Part shown: in pieces, positions 31,169 to 40,336 of the stretch
Layout: the number at the start of each line of letters is the position of its first letter
Position numbering within the stretch: the first letter of the stretch is position 1
Origin: Neoroseomonas oryzicola
Lineage (GTDB): Bacteria; Pseudomonadota; Alphaproteobacteria; Acetobacterales; Acetobacteraceae
DNA: 64,000 bases
Reading direction: 5' to 3'
NCBI RefSeq assembly: GCF_012163135.1
Contig: NZ_JAAVUP010000002.1
Coordinates: 744,001 to 808,000 of the forward strand
Notes under the pieces: model-generated
Told to the model about the DNA's origin: nothing
The model's input: only the letters and a program-made list of their open reading frames with translations
Databases searched by the model: none
Made by a program: the position numbers and the translations under genes

Positions 31169-32562
31169 TGGCCGAGACATTCGACCTGGTGGTGGTGGGC
31201 GGCGGCCCCGGCGGCTACGTCGCGGCGATCCGCGCATCGCAGCTCAAGATGAAGGTCGCGCTGGTGGAGCGCGAGCACCTCGGCGGCATATGCCTCAACT
31301 GGGGCTGCATCCCGACCAAGGCGCTGCTGCGCGCCAGCGAGATCAACCACCTGCTGCACAGCCTCGACCACTACGGCTTCGCGGCGGACAACGTCCGCTT
31401 CGACTTCGCGAAGGTGGTGAAGCGGTCGCGCAATGTCGCGAACCAGCTGTCCATGGGCGTGAAGGGGCTGCTGAAGAAGAACAAGGTCACCGTCTTCGAC
31501 GGGCATGGCGCGCTCGCCGGCCCCGGCAAGCTCGCCGTGACCAAGGACGGCAAGCCGGTCGCGGAGATCGCGGCGAAGCACATCATCCTCGCGACCGGCG
31601 CGCGGGCACGCGTGCTACCCGGGATCGAACCCGACGGCAAGCTGATCTGGACCTACAAGGAAGCGCTGGTGCCGCCGGCGATGCCGAAGCGGCTGATCGT
31701 CATCGGCTCGGGCGCGATCGGGTCGGAATTCGCCTCCTTCTTCCTCAACATGGGCGCCGAGGTGACCCTGATCGAGGTGATGGATCGCATCCTGCCGGTC
31801 GAGGATGCGGAGGTCTCGGCCTTCGTCCAGAAGGCCTTCACGAAGCAGGGGATGAAGGTCATCACCGGCGCCAAGGTCCAGGGCGTGCGGAAGGAGGGCG
31901 ACGGCGTCGCCGCCATCGTCGAGGCCGGGGGCAAGGTGCAGGAGATCAAGGCCGACCGTCTGATCTCGGCCGTCGGCATCGTCGGCAATGTCGAGAATCT
32001 CGGCCTCGACGGCACCAAGGTGCAGGTCGACCGCACCCATGTCGTGACCGACGCCATGGGGCGCACCGGGGAAGCCGGGGTCTATGCCATCGGCGACCTG
32101 ACCGGCCCGCCCTGGCTGGCCCACAAGGCGTCCCACGAGGGCATCATGGTGGTCGAGGCCATCGCCGGGCTGCACCCGCATGCCATGGACACCTCGAACA
32201 TCCCGGGCTGCACCTATTGCCGCCCGCAGGTGGCGTCCGTGGGCCTGACCGAGGCCGCCGCCAAGGCCAAGGGCCACGAGGTCCGCGTCGGCCGCTTCCC
32301 CTTCATCGGCAACGGCAAGGCGATCGCGCTGGGCGAGCCCGAGGGCTTCGTGAAGACGGTGTTCGACGCCAAGACCGGCGCGCTGCTCGGCGCCCACATG
32401 GTCGGGCCCGAGGTCACCGAGATGATCCAGGGCTACACCATCGCCCGGACCCTCGAGACCACCGAGGCCGAGCTGATGCACACGGTCTTCCCGCATCCGA
32501 CCATCAGCGAATCGATGCATGAGAGCGTGCTCGACGCCTATGGCCGGGTGATCCACATCTGA
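31168..32562 (+). CDS. lpdA: Dihydrolipoyl dehydrogenase (E3)
   Basis: LpdA (464 aa) reoxidises dihydrolipoamide with FAD and NAD+. [20 protein letters not shown] binds FAD; the redox-active disulfide is in [34 protein letters not shown] binds [23 protein letters not shown] closes the FAD site; the C-terminal [20 protein letters not shown] holds the catalytic His/Glu. GAAGGAGG upstream and a one-base overlap with the GNAT stop fix the start at 31168. A 7-bp CCCTGCG/CGCAGGG hairpin follows the stop. Confidence 0.97.
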   Translation: MAETFDLVVVGGGPGGYVAAIRASQLKMKVALVEREHLGGICLNWGCIPTKALLRASEINHLLHSLDHYGFAADNVRFDFAKVVKRSRNVANQLSMGVKGLLKKNKVTVFDGHGALAGPGKLAVTKDGKPVAEIAAKHIILATGARARVLPGIEPDGKLIWTYKEALVPPAMPKRLIVIGSGAIGSEFASFFLNMGAEVTLIEVMDRILPVEDAEVSAFVQKAFTKQGMKVITGAKVQGVRKEGDGVAAIVEAGGKVQEIKADRLISAVGIVGNVENLGLDGTKVQVDRTHVVTDAMGRTGEAGVYAIGDLTGPPWLAHKASHEGIMVVEAIAGLHPHAMDTSNIPGCTYCRPQVASVGLTEAAAKAKGHEVRVGRFPFIGNGKAIALGEPEGFVKTVFDAKTGALLGAHMVGPEVTEMIQGYTIARTLETTEAELMHTVFPHPTISESMHESVLDAYGRVIHI

Positions 32563-32635
32563 GGCAGGGCGGCCCTGCGCGGGGAAACCTCGCAGGGTCG
32601 GCCCGGACGGCCTATATGCCCGGCCGGAAGGCCCC

Positions 32636-33610
32636 ATGACGACCCGCATCGAGATCGACCACCGCAAGCCGCGCACCGGCGCCGAACGGCACCCGGAAAA
32701 GGCGCACCGCCCGGACAACCCCATCCAGCGCAAGCCTGCCTGGATCCGGGTCAAGGCGCCGACCCACCCGGTCTATCACGAGACGCGGGCGCTGATGCGC
32801 GACCAGCGCCTGACCACGGTGTGCGAGGAAGCGGCCTGCCCGAACATCGGGGAATGCTGGTCCCAGCGTCACGCGACCATGATGATCATGGGCGAGATCT
32901 GCACCCGCGCCTGCGCCTTCTGCAACATCACGACCGGCCTGCCGAACGCCCTCGATGCCGACGAGCCCCGCCGGGTGGGGGAGGCGGTGGCGGCGCTCGG
33001 CCTGCGGCACGTCGTCATCACCTCGGTCGACCGCGACGACCTGGCCGATGGCGGGGCGGAACATTTCGCGCAGACCATCCGGGCCATCCGCGCCGCCGCG
33101 CCGGACACGACCATCGAGATCCTGACGCCCGACTTCCTGCGCAAGGAGGGTGCGCTCGAGGTCGTCGTCGCCGCCCGCCCGGACGTGTTCAACCACAACC
33201 TCGAGACGGTGCCGGCGCTCTACCCGACCATCCGCCCCGGGGCCCGCTACTATCATTCGCTGCGGCTGCTCGATCGCGTGAAGCAGCTCGACCCGTCGAT
33301 CTTCACCAAGTCCGGCATGATGGTCGGCCTCGGCGAGAAGCGGATCGAAGTGCTGCAGGTGATGGACGACCTGCGCTCGGCCGAGGTCGATTTCCTCACC
33401 ATCGGCCAGTACCTCCAGCCCACCGTGAAGCACGCCGCGGTCGACCGCTTCGTCACGCCCGAGGAGTTCGAGGACTACGCGACGACCGCCCGCGGCAAGG
33501 GCTTCCTGCTGGTCTCCGCCACGCCGCTGACGCGATCCTCCTACCACGCCGACCGCGACTTCGCCGCGCTGCGCCAGGCGCGCGAGGAACGCCTCGCGGC
33601 CCGCGCCTGA
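32636..33610 (+). CDS. lipA: Lipoyl synthase LipA
   Basis: LipA (324 aa) is a radical-SAM enzyme that inserts two sulfurs into octanoyl groups on lipoyl domains, here presumably those of PdhB and PdhC. The auxiliary cluster Cys residues lie in [16 protein letters not shown] and the radical-SAM CxxxCxxC in [35 protein letters not shown] and [16 protein letters not shown] are family typical. It is placed directly behind the pdh-lpdA genes and one base before the COQ10-like gene. Confidence 0.98.
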   Translation: MTTRIEIDHRKPRTGAERHPEKAHRPDNPIQRKPAWIRVKAPTHPVYHETRALMRDQRLTTVCEEAACPNIGECWSQRHATMMIMGEICTRACAFCNITTGLPNALDADEPRRVGEAVAALGLRHVVITSVDRDDLADGGAEHFAQTIRAIRAAAPDTTIEILTPDFLRKEGALEVVVAARPDVFNHNLETVPALYPTIRPGARYYHSLRLLDRVKQLDPSIFTKSGMMVGLGEKRIEVLQVMDDLRSAEVDFLTIGQYLQPTVKHAAVDRFVTPEEFEDYATTARGKGFLLVSATPLTRSSYHADRDFAALRQAREERLAARA

Positions 33611-33611
33611 C

Positions 33612-34091
33612 ATGCCGACCCACGCCGAAAAGAAGGTCCTGCGCTACACGCCGGAGCAGATGTTCGACCTGGTCGCGGATGTGCGTCGCTACCCGGAATT
33701 CCTGCCCTGGTGCGTCGGTGCGCGTGTGCTGTCCCGCACCGAGGGCGAACTCGTCGCCGACCTGACCATCGGCTTCCGGATGTTCCGCGAGACCTTCCGC
33801 TCCCGCGTCACGCTGGAACGCCCCGGCCACATCCACGTCACCTACGAGAACGGGCCCTTCCGCTACCTGAACAACCACTGGCGCTTCCATCCCTTGCCGC
33901 AGGGCTGCGAGGTCGATTTCTTCGTCGATTTCGAATTCCGCTCCCGCATCCTGCAGATGGCGATCGGCGTGGTGTTCAACGAGGCGGTGCGCTTGATGGT
34001 CCGCGCCTTCGAACGCCGCGCCATGGCGCTCTATGGCCGCAACACCGCGCCGGTGACGCCGGGCACGCCGGCGCCTTCCGCGACGGGCTGA
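33612..34091 (+). CDS. COQ10/RatA-type START-domain protein
   Basis: The 159-aa protein begins MPTHAEKKVLRYTPEQMFDL and continues VADVRRYPEFLPWCVGARVL, the hallmark of the polyketide cyclase/COQ10 START family; FVDFEFRSRILQMAIGVVFN ends the domain. In Alphaproteobacteria this protein sits next to lipA and is thought to bind ubiquinone; the related E. coli RatA is linked to ribosome association. Which role applies is not shown by sequence. Confidence 0.9.
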   Translation: MPTHAEKKVLRYTPEQMFDLVADVRRYPEFLPWCVGARVLSRTEGELVADLTIGFRMFRETFRSRVTLERPGHIHVTYENGPFRYLNNHWRFHPLPQGCEVDFFVDFEFRSRILQMAIGVVFNEAVRLMVRAFERRAMALYGRNTAPVTPGTPAPSATG

Positions 34092-34108
34092 ACCTGCACC
34101 GCGCCGTC

Positions 34109-34201
34109 ATGCTGCTGGCGGGGGCGACGCTACTCCTCGCCCTGGCCTTCCTGATTGTCGCGCCCTTGCTGCCGACGGTGAACTTCCTCCATCACCGCTG
34201 A
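34109..34201 (+). CDS. Possible tiny membrane peptide
   Basis: A 30-codon frame encodes MLLAGATLLLALAFLIVAPL then a short polar tail, a single strong membrane helix. It starts 18 bp after the COQ10-like stop on the same strand but has no clear ribosome binding site. It could be a real small membrane protein or chance; codon-level conservation would be needed. Confidence 0.3.
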   Translation: MLLAGATLLLALAFLIVAPLLPTVNFLHHR

Positions 34202-34276
34202 CCTTCAGCGGCGCTGATCGCATCCATCACCGCTTTGCGTTGGCGCCGCCCCGGCGCGATGCGGCAGGCTCCCGCC

Positions 34277-34927
34277 ATGACCTACGTCCTTTACGGCGAC
34301 CGCGGCTCGGGCTCGGCGCCGGTCGAGATGGCCCTGGCCGAGATCGGCGCGCCGGTCGAACTGCGCGCGGTGCCGCTCGCCACCGATGCGCAACTCGCCG
34401 CGGAGTACCGGCGGATCAACCCGATGGGGCGCATCCCGACCCTGCTGCTGCCCGACGGCACGGTGGTGACCGAGACCATCGCCATCCTGATCACGCTCGC
34501 CGACCGCCACCCCGAGGCCGGGCTGCTGCCCCCGCCGGCGGAATCCGCCCGCGCCGTCGCGTTACGCTGGATGGTGCTGGCAGGCGCGGAGGGCTACCCG
34601 CATGTCACGCGATGGGACTACCCGGCCCGCTTCAGCCCCGACCCGTCCCATGCCGAGGCCATCCGAGACCGCGCGCAGGCGATGTATCGCGACCTCTGGA
34701 GCCTGGTCGAAGCCGAGGCCGGGCTGACCGGCGATCCCGCCGCCCCCTACCTGCTCGGCGCCCGCTTCACCGTGGCGGACGCGTACATCGCGGTGCTGTC
34801 GCGCTGGCTGAAGGGGGCGGACTGGCTGCCCGGGGCCTGCCCGAAGATCGCGGCCCTGGGGCGGGCCGTGGCCGCGCGGCCGGCCATCGCGCCCGTCTGG
34901 GCGCGGCATTTCCGCCCGCCGGGCTGA
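34277..34927 (+). CDS. Glutathione S-transferase family protein
   Basis: The 216-aa protein has a thioredoxin-like N-terminal domain (MTYVLYGDRGSGSAPVEMAL) with the cis-Pro glutathione site in MGRIPTLLLPDGTVVTETIA, and a helical C-terminal domain with APYLLGARFTVADAYIAVLS carrying the conserved N-capping motif. The substrate is unknown. The start at 34277 matches the domain start. It ends 7 bp before the convergent toxin-cyclase-like gene. Confidence 0.9.
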   Translation: MTYVLYGDRGSGSAPVEMALAEIGAPVELRAVPLATDAQLAAEYRRINPMGRIPTLLLPDGTVVTETIAILITLADRHPEAGLLPPPAESARAVALRWMVLAGAEGYPHVTRWDYPARFSPDPSHAEAIRDRAQAMYRDLWSLVEAEAGLTGDPAAPYLLGARFTVADAYIAVLSRWLKGADWLPGACPKIAALGRAVAARPAIAPVWARHFRPPG

Positions 34928-34934
34928 CGCCGCC

Positions 34935-35582
34935 TCAGCCGCCCATGACGTATTTCCCGCCCGACCCGTAGGGCCAGCGCAGCGCATGGGCGCGGTAGAA
35001 GTTCTCGCAATGGATCGGGTCCGGCAGGTAGACGCCGTCACCCATGCGGATGGCCAGGAAATGGTCCGCCATCTTCACGCCGGGGTTCTTCTCCGAGGCG
35101 AAGTCGTCCTGGCAGCCATGCTGCAGCTTGCTCACCAGCGACTGGTTCATCTCGCGCACCAGGTCGCGGGCCTCGTTCGACCAGACGCCGCGCGCCGCGC
35201 CGGGGACGAGCGCCGAGACGTGGATCTTCTGGTACCCCGTCCCGGTCGAGCGCCAGACGCTCATCATGTCGTAGTCCGAGACCATCAGCGTGCCGCCATG
35301 GCCCATGACCGTGCCGGTCTCGTTTGTCTTGGCCTTGGTGGCGAAGGTCTTGGCCGGCAGCGTGCCGTGGAAGGCGCGGGCCGACGGCTTGGGGCAGCGG
35401 AAGACGATCAGCAGGCCCTTCTGCTGCGTGAAGCGGCGCAGGAACATGATGTCGCGCGCGTCCATGCCGCTGTCCTGCGACAGCCGGATGTCGAGCCCGT
35501 CCGCGCCGGCCGCGCGAGCCTCCTGTTCCTTGCCGCGGGCGAGGTCGGCGACGCCGCCGGGGCTGATGCGAAGTCCACTCAT
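34935..35582 (-). CDS. Compact protein resembling the edema factor/CyaA/ExoY nucleotidyl cyclase catalytic domain
   Basis: The 215-aa protein has no signal or membrane segment and a good GGAGGAGA site. By my own comparison with Bordetella CyaA: QDSGMDARDIMFLRR (36-50) and LLIVFRCPKP (57-66) parallel the ESG...LMFRLVNP start; LPAKTFATKAKTNETG (75-90) parallels VATKGLGVHAKSSDWG, keeping Lys78 and Lys85 (CyaA Lys58, Lys65) but Lys83 for His63; SDYDMM (102-107) parallels ADIDMF, keeping both metal Asp residues (103, 105); LQHGCQDDF (153-161) parallels VQHGTEQNN with His155; DHFLAIRMGDGVYL parallels KIFVVSATGESQML. The calmodulin-binding regions are absent. Activity and family membership are inferred; the changed His argues for caution. 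Confidence 0.6.
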   Translation of the reverse strand: MSGLRISPGGVADLARGKEQEARAAGADGLDIRLSQDSGMDARDIMFLRRFTQQKGLLIVFRCPKPSARAFHGTLPAKTFATKAKTNETGTVMGHGGTLMVSDYDMMSVWRSTGTGYQKIHVSALVPGAARGVWSNEARDLVREMNQSLVSKLQHGCQDDFASEKNPGVKMADHFLAIRMGDGVYLPDPIHCENFYRAHALRWPYGSGGKYVMGG

Positions 35583-35687
35583 GGCGCTCTCCTCCCGAAC
35601 CGGGCGGACCCTAGTCCGGCGCCGGGCCGGTCTGGAAGCGCCGCGGGCGCCCGGGCGGTTCCGCCCGTGACGCCCATCACACCCGCC

Positions 35688-36248
35688 CTACAGGTGCACC
35701 AGCGTTGGCGCGAAGAAGCCCAGCGCCGCGAAGCCGACGCCGACCACGCCGAGCAGCCCGCCGGCGACCGCCAGCAGCCCGACCCCAGTGATGACGCTCG
35801 CCGAGGCCAGCACGATGCCGACCTGGAAGGCGGCGGAGCCGATTTCGTACTGGTGGTAGGCGGCGAGTGACCGGTCGCGCTTCTCCTCCGCCGCGCGGGC
35901 GCGGGCGGCGAGTTCGCGGCGGCCCTCGCCGGTCTCGGGCTCGCTTTCCCAACGGGCGGCGGTGGCCCGCCAGGCTTCCTGCTGGCGCATCACATGCGGA
36001 TGCGCTGCCTCGGGCAGGGCGAGGCGCGCGATCTCCGCCTGCTCGGCCGCCGTGCGGACATTGGTCTGGCGGATGGTGCGGGCCTGGAAGAAGGCCCAGA
36101 GGTTCGCCGCCTCGATGTTGCGGCTGATCGCCTCGGTCTGCTGGCTCTTCGCGCCGGTCTCGGCCAGTGCGAGGAACAGCGCCAGCACCGCGATCAGCAG
36201 CGCGACGCCCTTGTTGGAGTTGTGGTCGACATGTGCGCCCCCGGCCAT
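35688..36248 (-). CDS. DUF4337 family membrane protein
   Basis: The 186-aa protein fits DUF4337: an N-terminal helix after NSNKGVALLIAVLALFLALA, the conserved ETGAKSQQTEAISRNIEAAN and LWAFFQARTIRQT, a charged coiled-coil middle (AARARAAEEKRDRSLAAYHQ), and two C-terminal helices (GIVLASASVITGVGLLAVAG, then GVVGVGFAALGFFAP). Function is unknown. AAGGGGG precedes the ATG. It lies 105 bp upstream of the cyclase-like gene on the same strand, so the two could be co-transcribed. Confidence 0.85.
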   Translation of the reverse strand: MAGGAHVDHNSNKGVALLIAVLALFLALAETGAKSQQTEAISRNIEAANLWAFFQARTIRQTNVRTAAEQAEIARLALPEAAHPHVMRQQEAWRATAARWESEPETGEGRRELAARARAAEEKRDRSLAAYHQYEIGSAAFQVGIVLASASVITGVGLLAVAGGLLGVVGVGFAALGFFAPTLVHL

Positions 36249-36309
36249 GGCACGCCCCCTTTCGTTACAGGATGCTCATCTGCCGGGGCCGCGCGATTCG
36301 GGGAAGGGG

Positions 36310-36855
36310 TCAGCGCGGCGCGCCCTCCCCGATGCGATGCAGCAGCCGTCCGCCGTCGGCCAGCGCGATGGCGACCAGGATCTCATCCGGCCGCGGCCCG
36401 TCGCCCAGCGAGACGGTGATGGCGTCGAAATGTCCTCGCGACCAGGCGTCGTCCTTGTGCCCCAGCGGCAGGTCGAGCGTGCTGCCCGGCGGCCCGATCT
36501 TCACCGCCGAGGGCATCAGCGCCGCACCCCCGCCGATCGCCGCGCGCAGCGGCTTGCCCAGCTTCGGATGCAGCACGGCGTGCCCGTGCTCGAGTTCCCC
36601 CGAGCTTCCGACGATCGCCCCCTTGCCGTAGGCGACGGCGGGCCCGTCGAGCATCTTCACGAGGTCCGGGGCGACGCGCTCGGACAGCGCCGCGCCGGCC
36701 TCGATCAGGTCGGTGAGGTCCCGCACGAAGCGCCCCGCGCAGGGATTGACGATGGCGATGAGCGCGACCGCGCGCACGACCGGGCGGTCGACGGTGTGTC
36801 CCATCTCGGCAAAGGCCTGCTCGCGCAGCAAGGCGAGCTTGCGGATCTGGACCAT
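36310..36855 (-). CDS. Amino acid synthesis family protein (PF06684-like)
   Basis: The 181-aa protein matches the pattern of the so-called amino acid synthesis family: MVQIRKLALLREQAFAEMGH, AVALIAIVNPCAGRFVRDLT, AYGKGAIVGSSGELEHGHAV, LHPKLGKPLRAAIGGGAALM, PSAVKIGPPGSTLDLPLGHK and HFDAITVSLGDGPRPDEILV. The family is often found with amidohydrolases or transporters for heterocycles and its chemistry is poorly defined. It is divergent from the threonine aldolase gene across 75 bp. Confidence 0.82.
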   Translation of the reverse strand: MVQIRKLALLREQAFAEMGHTVDRPVVRAVALIAIVNPCAGRFVRDLTDLIEAGAALSERVAPDLVKMLDGPAVAYGKGAIVGSSGELEHGHAVLHPKLGKPLRAAIGGGAALMPSAVKIGPPGSTLDLPLGHKDDAWSRGHFDAITVSLGDGPRPDEILVAIALADGGRLLHRIGEGAPR

Positions 36856-36930
36856 GGCGTCCTCCCCCTCTGGCCGGATCGTGGCGCCGGGGGCATGCTT
36901 CCCGCAACCGGTCACAACACAGGTTTGATC

Positions 36931-37998
36931 ATGGTCCACGCCCCGAACCGCCCGCCCGCCGGCGCCCCGCCCGTGCGCATCAACCTCTATTCCGACACGC
37001 AGACGCGCCCGACGCCCGCGATGAAGGAAGCGATGATGCGCGCCGAGGTCGGCGACGAGCAGCATGGCGACGACCCGACCGTGCACGAGCTGTGCGACCG
37101 CATGGCCGCGCTCATGGGCAAGGAGGCGGCCGTCTACCTGCCGTCCGGCACCATGTGCAACGTGATCGCGATCCTCACGCATTGCTCGAAGGGCGACGAG
37201 GTCATCGCGCACGAGACCTCGCACATCCTGCATTCCGAGGGCGGCACCCATGCCGCGCTGACCGGCGTGCAGATCATGCCGATGAAGGGCCCGCGCGGGA
37301 TGTTCACGGCCGACGACGTGCGCGCCGCGATCCGTCCGAAGACGCGCTACGCCCCGCCGCAGCGGTTGCTCGAGGTCGAGCAGACGGCGAACATCGGCGG
37401 CGGCGCGATCTGGCCGCTCGCGCAGCTCAACGCGGTCGCCGCGGTTGCGCACGAACAGGGCTGGTCGACCCACATGGACGGCGCGCGGCTGATGAACGCC
37501 TGCGTAGGGGCCGGGATCTCGGCCAAGGACATGGTCGCGTCCTACGATTCCGTCTGGCTCGACTTCACCAAGGGGCTCGGCGCGCCGCTCGGCGCGGTGC
37601 TCTGCGGGTCCGAGGAATTCATCGGCCGTGCCTGGCGTTGGAAGCAGCGCCTGGGCGGGTCGATGCGCCAGGCCGGCATCTGCGCGGCGGCCTGCATCTA
37701 CGCGCTCGACAACAACATCGACCGGCTGGCCGAGGACCATGCGAACGCCAAGGCGCTCGCCCGCGGCCTGCGCCAGATCCCGGGCGTGGTGGTCGAGGAG
37801 CCGGACACCAACCTGGTCTTCTTCGACATCAAGGGCGCGGGCATGACCGTCGAGCAGCTGCAGGCGAAGCTGCAGATGCGCGGCATCGCGGTGTCGGGCC
37901 TTGGCGGGCGGGTGCGCGCCTGCACGCATCTCGACGTGACGGCGCCGATGATCGAGGAAGCGGTGACGGAGATCCGCGCGGCGCTCGCCGCCGCCTGA
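36931..37998 (+). CDS. Low-specificity L-threonine aldolase-like PLP enzyme
   Basis: The 355-aa fold-type I PLP enzyme shows INLYSDTQTRPTPAMKEAMM, DDPTVHELCDRMAALMGKEA, YLPSGTMCNVIAILTHCSKG, HMDGARLMNACVGAGIS with the cofactor Asp, and the Schiff-base Lys in LDFTKGLGAPLGAVLCGS. These enzymes cleave beta-hydroxy amino acids such as L-threonine to glycine and an aldehyde. The ATG at 36931 lies just before the domain. It is convergent with the DUF882 gene. Confidence 0.93.
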   Translation: MVHAPNRPPAGAPPVRINLYSDTQTRPTPAMKEAMMRAEVGDEQHGDDPTVHELCDRMAALMGKEAAVYLPSGTMCNVIAILTHCSKGDEVIAHETSHILHSEGGTHAALTGVQIMPMKGPRGMFTADDVRAAIRPKTRYAPPQRLLEVEQTANIGGGAIWPLAQLNAVAAVAHEQGWSTHMDGARLMNACVGAGISAKDMVASYDSVWLDFTKGLGAPLGAVLCGSEEFIGRAWRWKQRLGGSMRQAGICAAACIYALDNNIDRLAEDHANAKALARGLRQIPGVVVEEPDTNLVFFDIKGAGMTVEQLQAKLQMRGIAVSGLGGRVRACTHLDVTAPMIEEAVTEIRAALAAA

Positions 37999-38032
37999 AC
38001 CGGGCAGGGGAGGCGCCGGCGGCGTTTCCCCT

Positions 38033-38671
38033 TCAGTTGATCATCCGGGCCCAGTTCGCCTTCGGCCCGATGTCGACATGGGTGAAGGACCCGTACCAGC
38101 CGATCCCCATGAAGCCGAGCATGTTGGACAGGGCCATCGCCTGGTTCACCACGTCGGTCTGCGAGAAGCCCGGCACGATGATGTCGGCGGCCATGCCGCG
38201 CATGTGCAGCGAGTTGGGCGCGGCGAAGGGCAGCGTCGCGTTGGTCTGCGGCGTGCGGTAGCCGGAGATCAGCTTGAGCGGCCGCGTGTAGCCGAAGCGT
38301 TCCTGCAGCAGGGACAGCATGTCGACCAGCAGCGCGGGGATCGGTCCGGCCGTTTCCGCCCGCAGGTCGCGGAACAGGCGCTGCAGGCGCACCAGCGCGG
38401 CGACGTTGTAGTTCTGCCCGGCGCGGTAGGCGACGGCGACTTCCTCGCCGGCATTGTTCTGCACCCAGATCCAGCGTTCGCGCTCCGGCGCCGCCTGGAC
38501 TTGCGGTTCGGGCTGCGGGGCCGGGGGCGCGGGATCGGTCACCCCCGCCGGCGGCGTCTGCACGGACGGCACGACATCGGCCCGGGCCACCCCGCCGCCG
38601 ATGGCGGAAGCGCCGAGGCCGGCAAGCAGCGCGCGGCGCCGCAGCCGCGCCAGGCTGGTAACATTAACCAT
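38033..38671 (-). CDS. DUF882/peptidase M15-like exported protein
   Basis: The 212-aa protein has a twin-Arg-like signal (LARLRRRALLAGLGASAIGG) and a Pro-rich linker, then a D-Ala-D-Ala carboxypeptidase-like fold of the YcbK/DUF882 group: LKLISGYRTPQTNATLPFAA, SLHMRGMAADIIVPGFSQTD with the His/Asp zinc ligands, and YGSFTHVDIGPKANWA with the third His. The likely role is periplasmic peptidoglycan trimming. It follows the second Bug receptor by about 100 bp. Confidence 0.9.
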   Translation of the reverse strand: MVNVTSLARLRRRALLAGLGASAIGGGVARADVVPSVQTPPAGVTDPAPPAPQPEPQVQAAPERERWIWVQNNAGEEVAVAYRAGQNYNVAALVRLQRLFRDLRAETAGPIPALLVDMLSLLQERFGYTRPLKLISGYRTPQTNATLPFAAPNSLHMRGMAADIIVPGFSQTDVVNQAMALSNMLGFMGIGWYGSFTHVDIGPKANWARMIN

Positions 38672-38772
38672 GGCTGAACCTTGCGCCCGCCGACGGGGCG
38701 GGAGCAACGGGCGTTGCGATTCCCGCGATACGTGCGCGCCGAGTGTTGCCTGCGCGCCGCGCGCGCGGCGTC

Positions 38773-39753
38773 TCAATCGGCGCTGGCGCCGGTCAGGCGG
38801 ACGAGTTCCTCCATCAGCACCAGGTCGCGACGCTGCAGGTCGGCCATCGCCTCCGGCCCGCCGCCGACCGGCAGGTAGCCGAGGCTCGTCATGCGCTGGT
38901 TCACCTCCGGCGAGCGGACGCCGGCGGTGATCGCCTGCGACATGGCCTGCACGATGTTCGCGGGCAGGCGCGCCGGGCCGAAGATTCCGATCCAGGAATT
39001 GAAGGCGTAGCCCGGCACGGTGTCGGCGATCGGCGGGATGTCGGGCAGCGCGGGCATCCGTTCCGTCCGGCTGATGCCGAGGGGACGCACCTGGCCGCTC
39101 TGGATGAAGGACATGGTCTCGGCGAGGGGCGAGAAGACCAGGTCGAGCCGGCCGGCAACGAGATCCGACATGGCGGGCGCGCCGCCGCGATAGGGGATGT
39201 GGGTGAACTGCACGCCGGCGCGCTGTTCGAACAGCGCCGCGGCGAAATGCTGCGTGCTGCCCACGCCGCTGGTGCCGATGTTGATCTTGCCCGGATTGGC
39301 ACGCGCATAGGCGACGAGGTCGGCCACGCTGCGCACCGCGAGCGAGGGATGCACCACCGCCACCGCGCCGCTGACCAGCACCAGCGACACCGGCGTGAAG
39401 TCGTTGGCGACGTGGAAGGGCAGGCTCTTGTAGAGGAACTGGTTGGTGGCGTGCGTGCCGACGGAGGCGACGACGTAGGTCAGCCCGTCCGGCGCGCTGC
39501 GCGCGACGTGCTCGGACCCGATATTGCCCGCGCCGCCGACGCGGTTCTCCACCACCACGGGCTGGCCGAGCGTCCCGCCGATCGCGTTCGCCACCAGCCG
39601 CGCCGTCGTGTCCGTGCTGCCGCCCGCGGCGAAGCCGACGATGAAGCGCACCGGCCGATCGGGCTTCCAGCCCGGTGTGCCCTGCGCGACGGCAGGCAGG
39701 GCGGGCATGAGCGGCGCAGCGCCGAGTGCGCGCAGCAGGCTGCGACGATCCAT
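38773..39753 (-). CDS. Tripartite tricarboxylate transporter substrate-binding protein (Bug family), second copy
   Basis: The 326-aa receptor begins MDRRSLLRALGAAPLMPALP with cleavage near AVAQG. Bug motifs are DRPVRFIVGFAAGGSTDTTA, VVVENRVGGAGNIGSEHVAR, NIGTSGVGSTQHFAAALFEQ, THIPYRGGAPAMSDLVAGRL and LPDIPPIADTVPGYAF. TctA/TctB subunits are not nearby; the ligand is unknown. It is not a close duplicate of the copy at 7769-8722. The start was set at the signal sequence. Confidence 0.92.
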   Translation of the reverse strand: MDRRSLLRALGAAPLMPALPAVAQGTPGWKPDRPVRFIVGFAAGGSTDTTARLVANAIGGTLGQPVVVENRVGGAGNIGSEHVARSAPDGLTYVVASVGTHATNQFLYKSLPFHVANDFTPVSLVLVSGAVAVVHPSLAVRSVADLVAYARANPGKINIGTSGVGSTQHFAAALFEQRAGVQFTHIPYRGGAPAMSDLVAGRLDLVFSPLAETMSFIQSGQVRPLGISRTERMPALPDIPPIADTVPGYAFNSWIGIFGPARLPANIVQAMSQAITAGVRSPEVNQRMTSLGYLPVGGGPEAMADLQRRDLVLMEELVRLTGASAD

Positions 39754-39851
39754 GGGGCGTTTCCTTCCGATCCGTTTGCTTGCGCCGCATGACACGGCGT
39801 TCATGCGGGCAGGGAGCCCGGTCGGAAGCGCGCTGTCAAATCAGCGCCGGG

Positions 39852-40334
39852 TCATCCCGGCATCGCCATCCGCAGCGCCGCTGCGACCGTCGCCGCGCGC
39901 ACCGCGGCGCGGTCGCCGGGGAAGACGTGGCGTTCGACGATCGTCGCCGCGCCGCGCCGCGCGCGGCCGACGAAGACCAGGCCGACCGGCTTGCCGGGCG
40001 TCGCCCCACCCGGCCCCGCGATGCCGGTGCAGGACAGCGCGACGTCGACGCCCGCCTCACGCAGCGCGCCGTCGGCCATCTCGCGCGCCACCGCCTCGCT
40101 GACCGCGCCATGCGCGGCGAGCGAGGCCTGCGTCACGCCGACCATGCGTATCTTCGCCGCGTTGGAATAGGTGACGAAGCCGGCCATCACGACGCTCGAG
40201 GATCCGGCGATCGCCGTCAGCGCCGCGGCGATGAGCCCGCCGGTGCAGGATTCCGCGGTGGCGAGGGTCTCGCCCCGCGCCTCCAGCGCCGCGAGCAGGG
40301 CGCGCGCCTGGTCCAGCGTCTCCTCGGGCAGCAT
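39852..40334 (-). CDS. Nicotinamide-nucleotide amidohydrolase (CinA C-terminal domain, PncC)
   Basis: The 160-aa protein is the CinA_C domain alone: LATAESCTGGLIAAALTAIA, SVVMAGFVTYSNAAKIRMVG, AVSEAVAREMADGALREAG and LSCTGIAGPGGATPGKPVGL. PncC-type enzymes deamidate NMN to NaMN in NAD recycling. The N-terminal MoCF-like domain of full CinA is missing, as in many alphas. It starts 3 nt after the pgpA stop in a slt-hydrolase-pgpA-cinA run. Confidence 0.94.
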   Translation of the reverse strand: MLPEETLDQARALLAALEARGETLATAESCTGGLIAAALTAIAGSSSVVMAGFVTYSNAAKIRMVGVTQASLAAHGAVSEAVAREMADGALREAGVDVALSCTGIAGPGGATPGKPVGLVFVGRARRGAATIVERHVFPGDRAAVRAATVAAALRMAMPG

Positions 40335-40336
40335 GG

